A DNA stretch of 46,054 nt, taken from Bacteroidota bacterium (GTDB taxonomy: Bacteria; Bacteroidota; Bacteroidia; UKL13-3). Positions 35,403-46,054 of this stretch are shown piece by piece (position 1 is the first letter of the stretch; every line of letters starts with the position of its first letter). The notes below the pieces were generated by a model. The model searched no databases. It saw only the letters and a list, made by a program, of their open reading frames with translations, and had not been told where the DNA came from. The stretch spans positions 1 to 46,054 of the forward strand of contig JAUXUD010000050.1 of the NCBI GenBank assembly GCA_030680835.1, given 5' to 3'. Both the position numbers and the translations under genes were made by a program.

Positions 35403-36314
35403 ATGAGAACAAAAATTTCTGTTATTAAAACAGGTCACTTTAGCGGCCATACCAATAGCATTTTTACACTTATATTATCTATAAAGCCTGATCATATATA
35501 TACAGCGGGAGCCGACGGATATATTGTTGAATGGGATTTATTGAATAAAGGGGATGGGGTAGTGATTTGCCGCTTGCCGAAACCCGTTTATAGTTTGCTG
35601 TTATTGCCCGAAACACAACAATTACTGGCAGGCACTTCCAGTGGCAATTTACATGTAATTGATTTATCTCAAAACAAGGAAATTAAAAACATTGAGTTGC
35701 ATCAATTGGGTATATTTGATATGAAATTGTTGGGGGCATCAGTAATTACTGTGGGAGGCGATGGATTTCTATCAAGGGTTGATTGCAAAACATTTGCATT
35801 AATAAATAAGATTAAAACCAGCACAAAAAGTGCAAGAGTTATTGCGATAAATCCCAACGGACTTGATTTTGCTGTAGGTTTCAGCGATCACCTGATTCGA
35901 ATTTATGATGTGGTTTCATTTGATTTAAAGCAGGTTTTAACCGGGCATACGAATTCTGTTTTTGCTTTGTGTTATTCTCCCGATAGCCAGTATTTACTGA
36001 GTGGCGGGCGGGATGTGCAATTAAAAAGATGGGCAGTTAATGAACCTTATCAATTGGTAAATGATGTGGCTGCGCACACGCTTCATATCAATACAATTGC
36101 TTTTAATACGGATGGTACATTATTTATTACCGGGAGTATGGATAAGTCTATTAAAATATGGGATTCTCACACTTTTGAGTTGTTAAAAGTTGTGGATAAA
36201 TTACGCAAAGATTCGCACTTAAATTCTGTTAATAAATTGTTATGGGTAAAAAACGCCCAATTTGCAAGTATCAGCGACGATAAAATGATGATGCTTTGGG
36301 AGCTAATTTCTTAA
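35403..36314 (+). CDS. WD40 repeat protein
   Basis: The 303-aa cytoplasmic protein has about seven WD-like blades. Clear ones are GHTNSIFTLILSIKPDHIYT with GYIVEWDL, then LAGTSSGNLHVIDL, GHTNSVFALCYSPDSQYLLS with GRDVQLKRW, INTIAFNTDGTLFITGSMDK with IKIWDS, and FASISDDKMMMLWEL. It should fold as a beta-propeller that acts as a protein scaffold. Partners are unknown. It starts 58 bp from the divergent transferase gene. Confidence 0.92.
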   Translation: MRTKISVIKTGHFSGHTNSIFTLILSIKPDHIYTAGADGYIVEWDLLNKGDGVVICRLPKPVYSLLLLPETQQLLAGTSSGNLHVIDLSQNKEIKNIELHQLGIFDMKLLGASVITVGGDGFLSRVDCKTFALINKIKTSTKSARVIAINPNGLDFAVGFSDHLIRIYDVVSFDLKQVLTGHTNSVFALCYSPDSQYLLSGGRDVQLKRWAVNEPYQLVNDVAAHTLHINTIAFNTDGTLFITGSMDKSIKIWDSHTFELLKVVDKLRKDSHLNSVNKLLWVKNAQFASISDDKMMMLWELIS

Positions 36315-36726
36315 AAAAATCATAAAATTAACTGAATATTAATGTTTATTAAAAAAATTTAAGTATAATACGAGGCTTAATTAAGGGCATTAAGATAAGA
36401 ATAACCACTATTCAAATATTTCAAACGATTGTTAGGTAAAGAAAAGGTAAAATTCTGATAAAGCATTACTATGTTCATAAAACAATTTAATGGACATTTT
36501 AATAAAAAGGCTATTTATCGGGTACAATATTTACTAAGAAAAAATTAAGAAAAGAAAAGTGACTTAACTGCGTGACAGTAAGGTCTGAATGAGGGGAAAA
36601 GACAGTCTGTACATATAGACTTGTTATGTGAGAAACAAATCGCAGTATAATTAACCGGTTATTTCCTTCCATTTAAAAGAGTTTGTCCATTGAGTTTTGA
36701 TTTGAAAAACTATAAATCTAAACTAT
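36315..36726. other. Long AT-rich leader before the second giant gene
   Basis: These 412 bp contain no ORF with a credible start. Visible elements are the 10-bp palindrome CTTAATTAAG (36376-36385), an AGTCT/AGACT inverted pair around GTACATAT (about 36612-36629), and AACCGGTT near 36655. A near-consensus -7 element TAGACTTG lies in the second of these. The length suggests a long untranslated leader or a complex promoter; no clear -33 box was found. Confidence 0.4.
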
Positions 36727-39700
36727 ATGAAAACTCGACAAAGCTATGTACCTAAATCAGGAATTAATCTCCTATTGTTATTAGCACTTTTTATTGGAAT
36801 GAACCGGGCCAATTCACAGGTTTCAACTTATGTATTTAGCCAGAGTACTACAACGTACACTCCAATCACAGGAGGTACGGTATTATCTGCAGCAGGGGTT
36901 GGCAATGATGATAATCAATATGCGTCAGTACCCATTGGATTTGGATTTGCGTACTCGACAGGAAGCTATACTACGCTTGGAGTAAGTGCAAATGGCTATG
37001 CAAAATTTGGCGGAACAACTCCCGGAAATTTTTATGATGGGACTTCCATACAGAATGTGGCCAATGCGGTTCATATTTTAAGTGAAGATTTACATGGCAC
37101 ATCGGCAACTTGTGAAATAAGATATCAAACTATAGGTACTCCCGGTAATCAGATTTTTATTTTACAATGGAAAGACTGGGGTTTTTACAGCAACTCTGGA
37201 AATGAAATAAATTTCCAGTTAAAGCTTTATGAAAGTAACGGAGTTATTCAATACGTATATAGTCCTACTACTCCTTCTACTTCACAAACCTGCCAGGTGG
37301 GTTTAACCGGAACTGCCGTTTCAGATTTCATTGGCCGGCAATCTGCAACCAGTTGGACAGCAAGCACAGCCATGACAGGCAATACACAGCAAATTGCATG
37401 GTCAAGTTCTATTTATCCTTCTGCAGGATTAACTTTTACATATTCACCTCCACCATGCAGCGGTACACCGGCACCGGGAAATACCACTACTACAATGAAT
37501 GCAGCCTGTGTGGGAATTAATTTTACACTGGGAGTCCAAAATACAGTTCCGGGTACCGGCCTGGTTCGTCAATGGCAAAGTTCTCCTGATAGTTTGGTAT
37601 GGACAGATATTGCCGGGGCAACCGGAGCAACTTTAAGCACTACCCAAACGGTAGCCACTTATTATCGCGACAGTATTGCCTGTGGTGCAAGTTATGGAAT
37701 TTCAGTTCCAAAAAGAATAACCATGACCAGTGGTGGTCCTTGCTTAACCTATTGTACAGCAATTACTACAAGTCCAACAGTAACCGGTACCATTGGCCGC
37801 TTTACTTTTGGATCATTGGCAAATCCTGCAGCAAATCCAACTCCGCAGGTCCCCAATTCAACATCAAATAGCGGTTATACAGATTATACAAGTTTACCAA
37901 CATTATCTTTCAATTATGGAGTAACCTATCCGGTATCTGTGTATCCGATTTATTATTCAAATGCATATCCGATGGGAGCCTCTGTATTTATTGATTTTAA
38001 TATTGATGGTGATTTTGCAGATGCAGGAGAGCGATTTAACTTACCCTATCCCGGTGTTACAGGTGCAAGTTCTGTTGGGAATATTACTTTACCCGTCACA
38101 GGTACTCTTGGAGTAACCCGGATGAGAGTTATAAATAACTATAGTGCAATTCCGGTTCATACCAACGGATGCGGTACAAATAATTATGGTGAAGTTGAAG
38201 ATTATTTTATCAATTTGCTTCCGGCTCCTCCGATGGTTTTTTCTTCTTCAACTTCTACCCAAACATTAACTACTCCGGTTGCAACAGGTGTAGCCAATCA
38301 ACAGGTAATCGGAATTCAGGTTGTTACTTCGGGAGTTAATCCACAAATAAATTTAACACAGCTTCATTTGAACACAACAGGTACCACCAGTTTGTCTGAT
38401 ATTACAAATGCAAAAGTTTATTATACCGGCACAAGCAGTACTTTCGCCACCACTACTCAATTTGGAAGTACTGTTTCATCACCTGGAGCAACTTTTAATA
38501 TATCGGGTACACAAGCGTTAGATACAGGTACAAATTATTTCTGGCTTACCTATGATATTTCAGCATCGGCTGCCAGCAATAATATAGTTGATGCCGGATG
38601 TGATTCTATCATGGTTGCAGGTGTATATTATTACCCGACTGTTACGGCACCGGCCGGATCCAGAACGATAAGGCCACAATTGAATGGGACTTATACAGTA
38701 GGTACTTCGGTTGCTTCTTATTTCCCTACCATCACTGCAGCCGTTAACGAACTGGCTGCAGTTGGATCAACAGGCCCTGTGGTATTTTCTCTTGTAGATA
38801 ATACGTATAATGCTGCAACCAATGAGGTATTTCCAATAACCATTAATGCAATTAACAGCACGTGCTCCAATTGTGATATTAATAACCCAAATCTTACCAT
38901 AAGACCCGCAGCAGGTTCTACCGGCGTATTGATTGAAGGATTGGCTGCTGGTACTTCTGCTTTGTTTAATTTAAGCGGATCGAGGTATCTGGTATTTGAT
39001 GGAAGACCCGGTGGAAGCGGAACTTCAAAAACCATGGTGATTAGTAATGGCAATACTTCGAATCCGGTATTTAATATTTTAAATGATGCCAGGGCAGTAA
39101 CCATTCGCGACTGTTTTATTAAAAGTGCGAATACCAGCACCATTAGCGGTGCAATCTATATTGGTGGTTCAACAGGTGCCAATGGAAATGACAGTATAAC
39201 CATAACCAATAATACCATCAGGAATTATGCAGATGCTGCACTCCCAACCATGGCAAATGCCATCTATTCAATAGGGCAATCGGCAACGGTTCAAAATGAT
39301 TATTACACTATCAGTAATAATAATATTTATCGTTTTACAACGGGTGGAATTGTGGTTCCTGCAACAACAAGCGGTAATGGCGCATACTGGACCATCACAG
39401 GAAATAGTTTTTATGATACTGCCGCAATTACACTTACCACGGCAATGACAGCAATTAACTTTACTCCTTCAACCAGTGCAACCAATTCATTCGGACATGT
39501 AATCAGTGGTAATTATTTTGGCGGTACTGCTCCTATGTGTGCAGGAACTGCTATGACTTTTACAGGAACCTCCGGTTCGTTTACCGGTATTCTTGCATCA
39601 AACAGTACCACTGCTACTGCAACACTTATTCAGAATAATGTATTTCAAAATATAAATATGAGTGCACCTACCGGTTTCCGATCGCTGAATGGTATTATTA

Positions 39701-42700
39701 CACAAACAGCGGGTAGTTTCATCATAGGAGGCAGTGGGGCAAATATTTTTGGAGACAGAACTGTTGCCAATAGTATTCAATCTGCTAATAATGGTGCCAT
39801 CATTGCGTTCAGCAATTCTTCTGCAGGTACTATTACCATTACCAATAATGTAATTGCCAATGTTACCATGACGAATACCGGCTCATCCGCAGCATTCAGG
39901 GGAATTTTATCTACCTCCGGTACCGGCACACAAACCATAAGCGGTGACAGTATCTATAATATTAGTATGTTGGGTAATGTTACGGGTGCAGGTCAGTCTG
40001 CAGGATTTGTTGGAATCGGGGTTTCATCCTCTCCAACCTCTTTGGTATTATCCAATAACATCATTGGGGGTACTCCCGGTACTATCAGAAATGTATCTGT
40101 GGGATTAAAAACAATGGTAGGTATAGCTTATGCAGGATCAGGCATCAATAATTTAATACAAAATAATGTCATCAGCAATTTTACTTCTTTTAGCACCTAC
40201 ACATCCTCAACTACCCTTGCAGCTTTTAATGGTTTGTATATTGTAGGAGGTACTAATAGTATATCGGGTAATGCCATTCAGAATATACGATTATCAAGTT
40301 TCTCAGCAACTCAACTGAATGGATTACTGGCAACCTCAGGAACCAATACCATTAATGGTAATACAATTTCATATCTGGTAAATCCTGGTAGCAATACAGG
40401 AAGCACAACATCTGCGGGTTTAAATGGAATGCTGATCTCTTCAACACTTTTACAAACCGTTACCAACAATACCATTGACTCACTTACTGCAACTCCGGCA
40501 ACCGCCGCTTCAACACAAATCAATGGTATTTATGTAGCAGGTACTACCGGAAATATTATTACAGGAAATAACATTACCCGGTTTTTAACCAATGCAAGCA
40601 ATGCCAATGTAATCAATCCGTCTATAGTTGGATTAATGGTTAATACTTCCGGTTTGAACCAAACGATTTCACAGAATACAATTCATACGCTTTCTAATAC
40701 AAATGCAACCATTGCAACCGGAATTTATGGAATGTCATTTATTCTTTCTACATCTTCTGCCAGTAATACATCTATAATTGCCAGGAATAATATTCATAGT
40801 ATCGCATTATCAACAACGGCAGCAGGTAGTTTAACAGGCATTCAGTTAACGAACGGATACGCAATTTTCCAGAATAACATGATTCGTTTGGGAATTAATG
40901 CAGCAGGTACAGTTTTAACCGGTCCTTACATTGTTAGGGGTTTTAATATTACCGGAACCAATTTTGGTGCTGCTAATGGTTTGAGAATTTATCATAACTC
41001 TGTGCATCTTGCCGGTACTTCTTCAGGAGCAACCAATACTGCAGGAATTGAATTCCCATCAACCGTATCAACAGGCTCTGCAGCTATTAGAAACAATATT
41101 TTTTCAAATACTATTTCCGGTGGAACCGGTTTTCATTGTGGAATTAAATTAGCAAACATAACAAATATCAACAGTAACAATAACCTGTATTATTTCCCGG
41201 GCACAGGTGGAAGAATGGGAATGATTGGAGCTACAGCTTATACCACAATAGCAGGCACAGGCGGATGGGCAGCAACTACCCGGCAGGATGGCAACAGTGG
41301 TATTGGGAATCCAAATTTTATATTACCTGGAGGAACCTCTTCAACGGGCAGTATTAAACTTCAGTCTCCCACACCTGCAGAGGGTATGGGTGATGCAACC
41401 GCTTCGGTTGCCGATAACTTCGACGGACTGTCAAGAGGAACCAGAACACCGGTTGATGTGGGTGCTGATGCAGGAAACTTTACCTTATCGAGTGACGGAT
41501 TTGCACCGATTATAACATTTACTGCACTTAACAATCCTTTTGTGAGTACCAGCAGAACGCTTACTGTTTCAATTACTGATGGCGGGGGTATACCTGTTTC
41601 GGGAACCAATGTTCCCAGAATTTATTATAAGAAAAATGCAGCAGGAACCTTTACCAGCGCAGCAGGAACTCTGGATGTTGGAACGGCCACATCGGGCCAG
41701 TGGAGTTTTGTTATTGACCATACTTCGGTGGGTGGCATCGTACCTTACGATTCTATTTACTATTATATTATCGCACAGGATTTAAACGGAAATATAGTTT
41801 CTTCTCAGCCTTATGCAGTAGCAACCGATGTAAATACCATCGTATCTCATCCCTTCCCGAATACCATTCTGAACAATTACAGAATGAATACAACCTTGGC
41901 TACATCTATACTTGTAGGAACAGGTAACCCGATCACATCGTTGACAGCAAATGATGCTACCGGTTTATTCTTTAATATTAACAGTGGTGCAATAAGTGGT
42001 AACACAGAAGTATTAATTACCAGCAATATCACTGAATCAGGAGCAGCACAATTAAATTCAATTACCCAGGTAAATGCAGGGGTAGCAGGCAATTTTGGTT
42101 ATACCTTAACCATTCGCCCGCAAACAAATACACAATATATATTAAGCGGAGCCAATATCAGTGGTTTGATCCGGCTGAACGGCGCAAGTGCAGTTACTTT
42201 TTCAGGAGTTTCGCCAACGGGCACTGCCGCCGATACGAATCTTGTTTTTGTAAATGCAAGTTCAGCACCGGTATTTCAATTCTCAACCGATGCAAGTAAT
42301 GATTCACTTTATAATATAGTAATTCGCGGTCGCAATACCAGTACGGGCAGCGGACTTGTATATATAACTACGGCAGGTACCGGTTCAGGTAATGATAATA
42401 TAAATATTACAGGTTGTAATATTTACTCTGATCAGATTATTGCTTCTCCTTATGCAAATGGAATTTACAGTGTGGGTACTTTTGCCAAAGAAAATGATAA
42501 CCTGGTTGTGGTTAATAATAACATTTTCAACTTTAGCAACTCAGGGGTTCTGTTTACATCAAACAGCGGAAATGGACTGATTATCCGAGGCAATCATTTC
42601 TATAATAATAATCCGGCTTTACCTACCACCACTATGACAGTTATTCAGATACTGTCGGGTTCCGTAAGCAATGGCGACAGCATCACCGGAAACTATATTG

Positions 42701-45700
42701 GCGGACGTGACAGATTATGCGGAGGTACTGCACAAACAAATACAGGAGCAGTAACTTTTACCGGTATCAATTGTACTGTGGGCACTTCAAGTGGAGTAAG
42801 TATCCAGGGAAATACCATTCAGAATTTTAATTACAGCAGCGTTTCTGCTTCAACGTTTACAGGAATTCAGGTAAATTCGGGTGTTGCAAATATTGGAGGA
42901 GTAAGCGGAAATTTGATAGGCAGCAGTACGGTTGCAAACAGCATTATTAACGCAGGAAATTCGGTTACAACCGGTATTATTTATTCGGGTTCAAACGCTG
43001 TTATTGTGAGTAACAATACAGTAGCAAATATTCAGAAAATAAATACAGGAACTTCTGCAGCCATACGTGGTATTATGACCTCAAATACTTCAAATGGATT
43101 AACCATTAATAATAATAATGTAAACAATCTTTATACTACTTCCGGTAATTCAGGATCAACAACAATTGCTTCATTGGTTGGAATTGGTACAACCAACTCA
43201 GGCAGTTCACAAAGCATAACAAACAATACCGTATTTAATCTTGCCAATGCCAACACCACTACTTCCTCAATTAAAGTGGTTGGGATGTTTTCTACATCAG
43301 GCCTCAATAACTTTACCGGCAATCAGGTAAGAAACCTGAGCAACTCCGCGATTAGTACAGGTACTACCACTAGTGCTGCAATTATTGGAATTTATCATTC
43401 GGGATTAACCGGAAGTGTGGTAAGCAACAATCTGGTCGATACGATTAACACAACGGGTGTGGGTTCAACCCAAACTATTGGTATGTATACTACGGGTACT
43501 AGTCAAACCCTAACCGATAATATCGTTAGAAGGCTTTCTTCTGCTTCAAATTCGATCAATACAACATCTGCTTCATCAATTATTGGGATTATGTATAATG
43601 GAGGTTCCTCAAATATTAATATATCAAGGAATACGGTTCATACATTAAATGCTACCAATACAACAGGTGGCAATGGACAAAACATCATAGGAATGTATGC
43701 TACCATTTCAACTGGGGGAACCAACGTGGTGAACAGAAATGCCATTCATAGTCTGGGCTCCGTTTCAACAATGGTAACCAATATTTATGGAATGTATATA
43801 GCCGGCGGTTCAACCGGTTATAGCAATAATATGATTCGTTTGGGGTATGATGCCAATGGAAATGCTCTTAACGCGGGCATGTATAATATATACGGAATTA
43901 CATTGGGTACAAGTTCAGGAAATAATTTCTATCACAACTCGATTTATGTTACCAATAATTATACTCAACCAACCCCACCGTATTTAAACACTCAATTTAC
44001 TGCAGCATTTAATCAAATTATAAGTGCCAGTGCAGTTACGAATATTAAAAACAATATTTTCATGAATGAAGGTACCAATATGGGTACCGGTAATGCAATG
44101 GTAAGCGGAACACACGCGGCTATGAGACTGGCATCTACGGCAAATATCAGTTCCAATTTCAATATATTTAGCGTGGGCGATACCACCAATGGCGGCGTTT
44201 ATGTATCTATGGGTACAAGCAGTACCGGAGCTTCTAATTCAAATTATATTTTCTTTAAAGGACAAACAGCTTCGGGCACATTACCCAGCTGGCAGGCTTT
44301 AAATCAAAGTGCACCTTTTGATATGAACAGTGGGGCAGGCAATCCATCCTTTATAAACAGAAACGGAACCTCGGAAACCGGAGACCTGCATTTAAACAGC
44401 AGCAACCCGGCTGAAGGTGCTGGAGATCCATCACTTTCAGCAGTAATTACAGATGATTTTGATGGTGCCGTTAGAAATGATTCAAGTGCGGTAGATATAG
44501 GAGCCGATGGTGGTAACTTTACAAAGTCGCCTGACCTATTTGCACCGGTTATAACCTATACAGCATTAACCAATACACCTACTATTGTTAATAGAACCAT
44601 TGATGTTACTATTACAGATAATATAGGAGTTGGAAATACAGTAGGAACCCGCCCGGTTATGTATTTTAAAAAGGGGAGTGGTTTGGCTTTATCGGCATCA
44701 GCGGGTACTTTAACTTCAGGTACTGTTACCAATGGTACCTGGAACTTTACCTTTAACTATACGCTTTTAGGCGGAGCCGCACAGGGAGATACCATCTCAT
44801 ATTTCTTTGCGGCACAGGATGCAGCATTGAATACAAGTGTTGCTCCGATATTTGGAATCGCAAGCGACGTAAATACAATACTTGACACTCCTGATATTTT
44901 TAGCAGTTTCAGGATTTCAACTCCATTGGCTACAACGATTAATGTAGGTCCTAATGAAACTTACAAATGCCTGACTTGTTTGGGTGATACCGGATTATTT
45001 AATGCAATAAACAATGGTTTCCTTGCGGGAAATACTGTAGTGAATATAGTAGGCGATACCCTCACTGAATCGGGTGACGTTGCACTTAACAACTGGTTGG
45101 AAACTGCTTCAGGATTACTGGGTAATTATAATTATTCTTTAACTATCAGACCAGGTTCAGGAGGGGTAAATACCAAGAAACTTATTAAGAGTGATTTTGC
45201 AGGTATTACCCTAAGGTTTGTTGGTACAGATAATTTAACTTTAACTGGAATTGGAGCTGGAGGTAGTGCAAATGATACCAATTTGGTGTTAAGAAACAGG
45301 AATTTAACTGCAGGTGTAGTAAGTTTAACAAATGATGCCAGTAGAAATACCTTTACCAATTTAATTGTTGAAGGAAGATCCAGTGGTACCAATTCTTTGT
45401 TCACCATAGGCACAACTACCAATACAACAGGAAATGACTCAATACTGATTTCAAATTCTTACTTTAGAGCGGATACCTCAAACAATAATGCAGGAAATGG
45501 TTTAGTTTCAAGTGGAACCACAGGTAAAGACAATGATAATCTAACGATAGAGAATTGTCATTTTTATAATATAAACCAGGTATCCATTTTCATGAATGCC
45601 GGCACCGGGAATAATATTAAGATCAGAAATAACCATGTCTATCATAATTCAAATGCGGCGGCATCGGCTAATGTATTCTATGGAATAATCATGCAGGGAA

Positions 45701-46054
45701 CAACACTTTCCAATAATGATACCATTACCGGTAATTATATCGGAGGGTCTGGACCAAATGCAGCAATGCCGGCTTTCAATTCCAGCAATCCTTCAGGATT
45801 CAATGGAATGGGAATTCTTAGCGGTTCCGTTACCGGAACATATATCAACAATAACTTTATACAAAATATTACAAACAGCGCAGGTGGAATTACTGGTATA
45901 GGTATTACAGGTGGAATAGCAATGGTAACCAATAATACAATTGGTTCAACAACTGCAAATAGTTTAACCAGCTTAGGTAATTCTTCAGTAGTGGGTATTC
46001 AATCATCTACCTCATCTGATATCACCATACAAAACAATACCATTAGAAATCTGT
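36727..46054 (+). CDS. Second giant GEVED/parallel beta-helix surface protein (partial, runs past right edge)
   Basis: The frame opens at ATG 36727 with MKTRQSYVPKSGINLLLLLA, a signal peptide cut near residue 30, and stays open to the window end (over 3,109 codons). In order: an N-terminal sandwich (about 32-240); an Ig-like stretch; a GEVED domain (about 340-496, VFIDFNIDGDFADAGERF and GEVEDYFIN); a sandwich with LTQLHLNTTGTTSLSD (about 502-650); beta-helix 1 headed by GTYTVG and ending near residue 1556; a linker with VDVGADAG and Ig-like DLNGN/IVSS sequence; beta-helix 2 (about 1795-2555); a similar linker with VDIGADGGNF; and a third beta-helix still open at the edge. The C-terminal sorting domain, expected by family, is not seen. 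Probably an adhesin or glycan-binding surface protein. Confidence 0.85.
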   Translation, partial: MKTRQSYVPKSGINLLLLLALFIGMNRANSQVSTYVFSQSTTTYTPITGGTVLSAAGVGNDDNQYASVPIGFGFAYSTGSYTTLGVSANGYAKFGGTTPGNFYDGTSIQNVANAVHILSEDLHGTSATCEIRYQTIGTPGNQIFILQWKDWGFYSNSGNEINFQLKLYESNGVIQYVYSPTTPSTSQTCQVGLTGTAVSDFIGRQSATSWTASTAMTGNTQQIAWSSSIYPSAGLTFTYSPPPCSGTPAPGNTTTTMNAACVGINFTLGVQNTVPGTGLVRQWQSSPDSLVWTDIAGATGATLSTTQTVATYYRDSIACGASYGISVPKRITMTSGGPCLTYCTAITTSPTVTGTIGRFTFGSLANPAANPTPQVPNSTSNSGYTDYTSLPTLSFNYGVTYPVSVYPIYYSNAYPMGASVFIDFNIDGDFADAGERFNLPYPGVTGASSVGNITLPVTGTLGVTRMRVINNYSAIPVHTNGCGTNNYGEVEDYFINLLPAPPMVFSSSTSTQTLTTPVATGVANQQVIGIQVVTSGVNPQINLTQLHLNTTGTTSLSDITNAKVYYTGTSSTFATTTQFGSTVSSPGATFNISGTQALDTGTNYFWLTYDISASAASNNIVDAGCDSIMVAGVYYYPTVTAPAGSRTIRPQLNGTYTVGTSVASYFPTITAAVNELAAVGSTGPVVFSLVDNTYNAATNEVFPITINAINSTCSNCDINNPNLTIRPAAGSTGVLIEGLAAGTSALFNLSGSRYLVFDGRPGGSGTSKTMVISNGNTSNPVFNILNDARAVTIRDCFIKSANTSTISGAIYIGGSTGANGNDSITITNNTIRNYADAALPTMANAIYSIGQSATVQNDYYTISNNNIYRFTTGGIVVPATTSGNGAYWTITGNSFYDTAAITLTTAMTAINFTPSTSATNSFGHVISGNYFGGTAPMCAGTAMTFTGTSGSFTGILASNSTTATATLIQNNVFQNINMSAPTGFRSLNGIITQTAGSFIIGGSGANIFGDRTVANSIQSANNGAIIAFSNSSAGTITITNNVIANVTMTNTGSSAAFRGILSTSGTGTQTISGDSIYNISMLGNVTGAGQSAGFVGIGVSSSPTSLVLSNNIIGGTPGTIRNVSVGLKTMVGIAYAGSGINNLIQNNVISNFTSFSTYTSSTTLAAFNGLYIVGGTNSISGNAIQNIRLSSFSATQLNGLLATSGTNTINGNTISYLVNPGSNTGSTTSAGLNGMLISSTLLQTVTNNTIDSLTATPATAASTQINGIYVAGTTGNIITGNNITRFLTNASNANVINPSIVGLMVNTSGLNQTISQNTIHTLSNTNATIATGIYGMSFILSTSSASNTSIIARNNIHSIALSTTAAGSLTGIQLTNGYAIFQNNMIRLGINAAGTVLTGPYIVRGFNITGTNFGAANGLRIYHNSVHLAGTSSGATNTAGIEFPSTVSTGSAAIRNNIFSNTISGGTGFHCGIKLANITNINSNNNLYYFPGTGGRMGMIGATAYTTIAGTGGWAATTRQDGNSGIGNPNFILPGGTSSTGSIKLQSPTPAEGMGDATASVADNFDGLSRGTRTPVDVGADAGNFTLSSDGFAPIITFTALNNPFVSTSRTLTVSITDGGGIPVSGTNVPRIYYKKNAAGTFTSAAGTLDVGTATSGQWSFVIDHTSVGGIVPYDSIYYYIIAQDLNGNIVSSQPYAVATDVNTIVSHPFPNTILNNYRMNTTLATSILVGTGNPITSLTANDATGLFFNINSGAISGNTEVLITSNITESGAAQLNSITQVNAGVAGNFGYTLTIRPQTNTQYILSGANISGLIRLNGASAVTFSGVSPTGTAADTNLVFVNASSAPVFQFSTDASNDSLYNIVIRGRNTSTGSGLVYITTAGTGSGNDNINITGCNIYSDQIIASPYANGIYSVGTFAKENDNLVVVNNNIFNFSNSGVLFTSNSGNGLIIRGNHFYNNNPALPTTTMTVIQILSGSVSNGDSITGNYIGGRDRLCGGTAQTNTGAVTFTGINCTVGTSSGVSIQGNTIQNFNYSSVSASTFTGIQVNSGVANIGGVSGNLIGSSTVANSIINAGNSVTTGIIYSGSNAVIVSNNTVANIQKINTGTSAAIRGIMTSNTSNGLTINNNNVNNLYTTSGNSGSTTIASLVGIGTTNSGSSQSITNNTVFNLANANTTTSSIKVVGMFSTSGLNNFTGNQVRNLSNSAISTGTTTSAAIIGIYHSGLTGSVVSNNLVDTINTTGVGSTQTIGMYTTGTSQTLTDNIVRRLSSASNSINTTSASSIIGIMYNGGSSNINISRNTVHTLNATNTTGGNGQNIIGMYATISTGGTNVVNRNAIHSLGSVSTMVTNIYGMYIAGGSTGYSNNMIRLGYDANGNALNAGMYNIYGITLGTSSGNNFYHNSIYVTNNYTQPTPPYLNTQFTAAFNQIISASAVTNIKNNIFMNEGTNMGTGNAMVSGTHAAMRLASTANISSNFNIFSVGDTTNGGVYVSMGTSSTGASNSNYIFFKGQTASGTLPSWQALNQSAPFDMNSGAGNPSFINRNGTSETGDLHLNSSNPAEGAGDPSLSAVITDDFDGAVRNDSSAVDIGADGGNFTKSPDLFAPVITYTALTNTPTIVNRTIDVTITDNIGVGNTVGTRPVMYFKKGSGLALSASAGTLTSGTVTNGTWNFTFNYTLLGGAAQGDTISYFFAAQDAALNTSVAPIFGIASDVNTILDTPDIFSSFRISTPLATTINVGPNETYKCLTCLGDTGLFNAINNGFLAGNTVVNIVGDTLTESGDVALNNWLETASGLLGNYNYSLTIRPGSGGVNTKKLIKSDFAGITLRFVGTDNLTLTGIGAGGSANDTNLVLRNRNLTAGVVSLTNDASRNTFTNLIVEGRSSGTNSLFTIGTTTNTTGNDSILISNSYFRADTSNNNAGNGLVSSGTTGKDNDNLTIENCHFYNINQVSIFMNAGTGNNIKIRNNHVYHNSNAAASANVFYGIIMQGTTLSNNDTITGNYIGGSGPNAAMPAFNSSNPSGFNGMGILSGSVTGTYINNNFIQNITNSAGGITGIGITGGIAMVTNNTIGSTTANSLTSLGNSSVVGIQSSTSSDITIQNNTIRNL

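Noticed and set aside
38718-45932. Minus-strand ORFs inside the second giant gene
   Set aside because: They are low-complexity Val/Pro/Leu-rich antisense readings of a beta-helix gene with no start signals.

Overview
The window is from a Bacteroidota chromosome, probably a non-model lineage near the Chitinophagales or Sphingobacteriales; the lineage call is inference. Three things support the phylum. Several genes have TTG/TAnnTTTG-type promoters, for example before gmd, higBA, katG and the NTF2-like lipoprotein. Shine-Dalgarno sequences are mostly absent. Large secreted proteins end in, or are built like, type IX secretion (T9SS) cargo.

Layout. Positions 1-4.3 kb hold a NarL/LuxR-type response regulator (minus strand, cut by the left edge), GDP-mannose 4,6-dehydratase (gmd) and a 703-aa T9SS-sorted protein. 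Positions 4.4-6.7 kb form an accessory patch with a HigBA toxin-antitoxin pair, a TraB-like protein, two imperfect palindromes and gene debris. Positions 6.7-17.3 kb hold a TPR/LytS-type histidine kinase, its overlapping LytTR regulator and a 2,591-aa four-module parallel beta-helix surface protein. Two GTT-centred direct repeats 21 bp apart lie between the regulator and the giant gene and look like LytTR operator half-sites. Positions 17.4-24.7 kb form a second accessory patch with a frameshifted nuclease-like remnant, a 42-bp tandem array, an unknown protein, an autoinhibited Fic protein, a lipoprotein, a DUF6624 protein, an orphan Imm5-like immunity protein, an SRPBCC protein and a small membrane protein. 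From 25 kb to 36.3 kb the content is core metabolism and housekeeping: katG, a CBS/HlyC transporter-like protein, a SnoaL/NTF2-like lipoprotein, an HsdR-N-type nuclease domain, a NupC nucleoside transporter with a DUF151 nuclease, etfBA, methylmalonyl-CoA epimerase, a phosphopantetheinyl transferase and a WD40 protein. From 36.7 kb to the right edge one frame stays open for more than 3,109 codons and encodes a second giant beta-helix protein.

The most unusual content is between the genes. (i) A four-copy dispersed repeat of roughly 100-200 bp (4469, 19202, 20826, 23881) lies 5' of the accessory genes higBA, fic, the lipoprotein gene and the membrane-protein gene. Three copies carry a 10-bp stem with an 18-19 nt loop, partly preserved by G-T wobble pairs. 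All four copies share a gap-free, stop-free reading frame on the opposite strand. (ii) Degenerate arrays with a 7- or 8-bp period, several of them two-part and self-complementary, fill five intergenic gaps. (iii) Imperfect palindromes of 100-125 bp follow accessory genes directly, one starting on the higA stop codon. Together these suggest a repeat-mediated way of gathering single accessory genes, but no recombinase is visible in the window and this remains inference.
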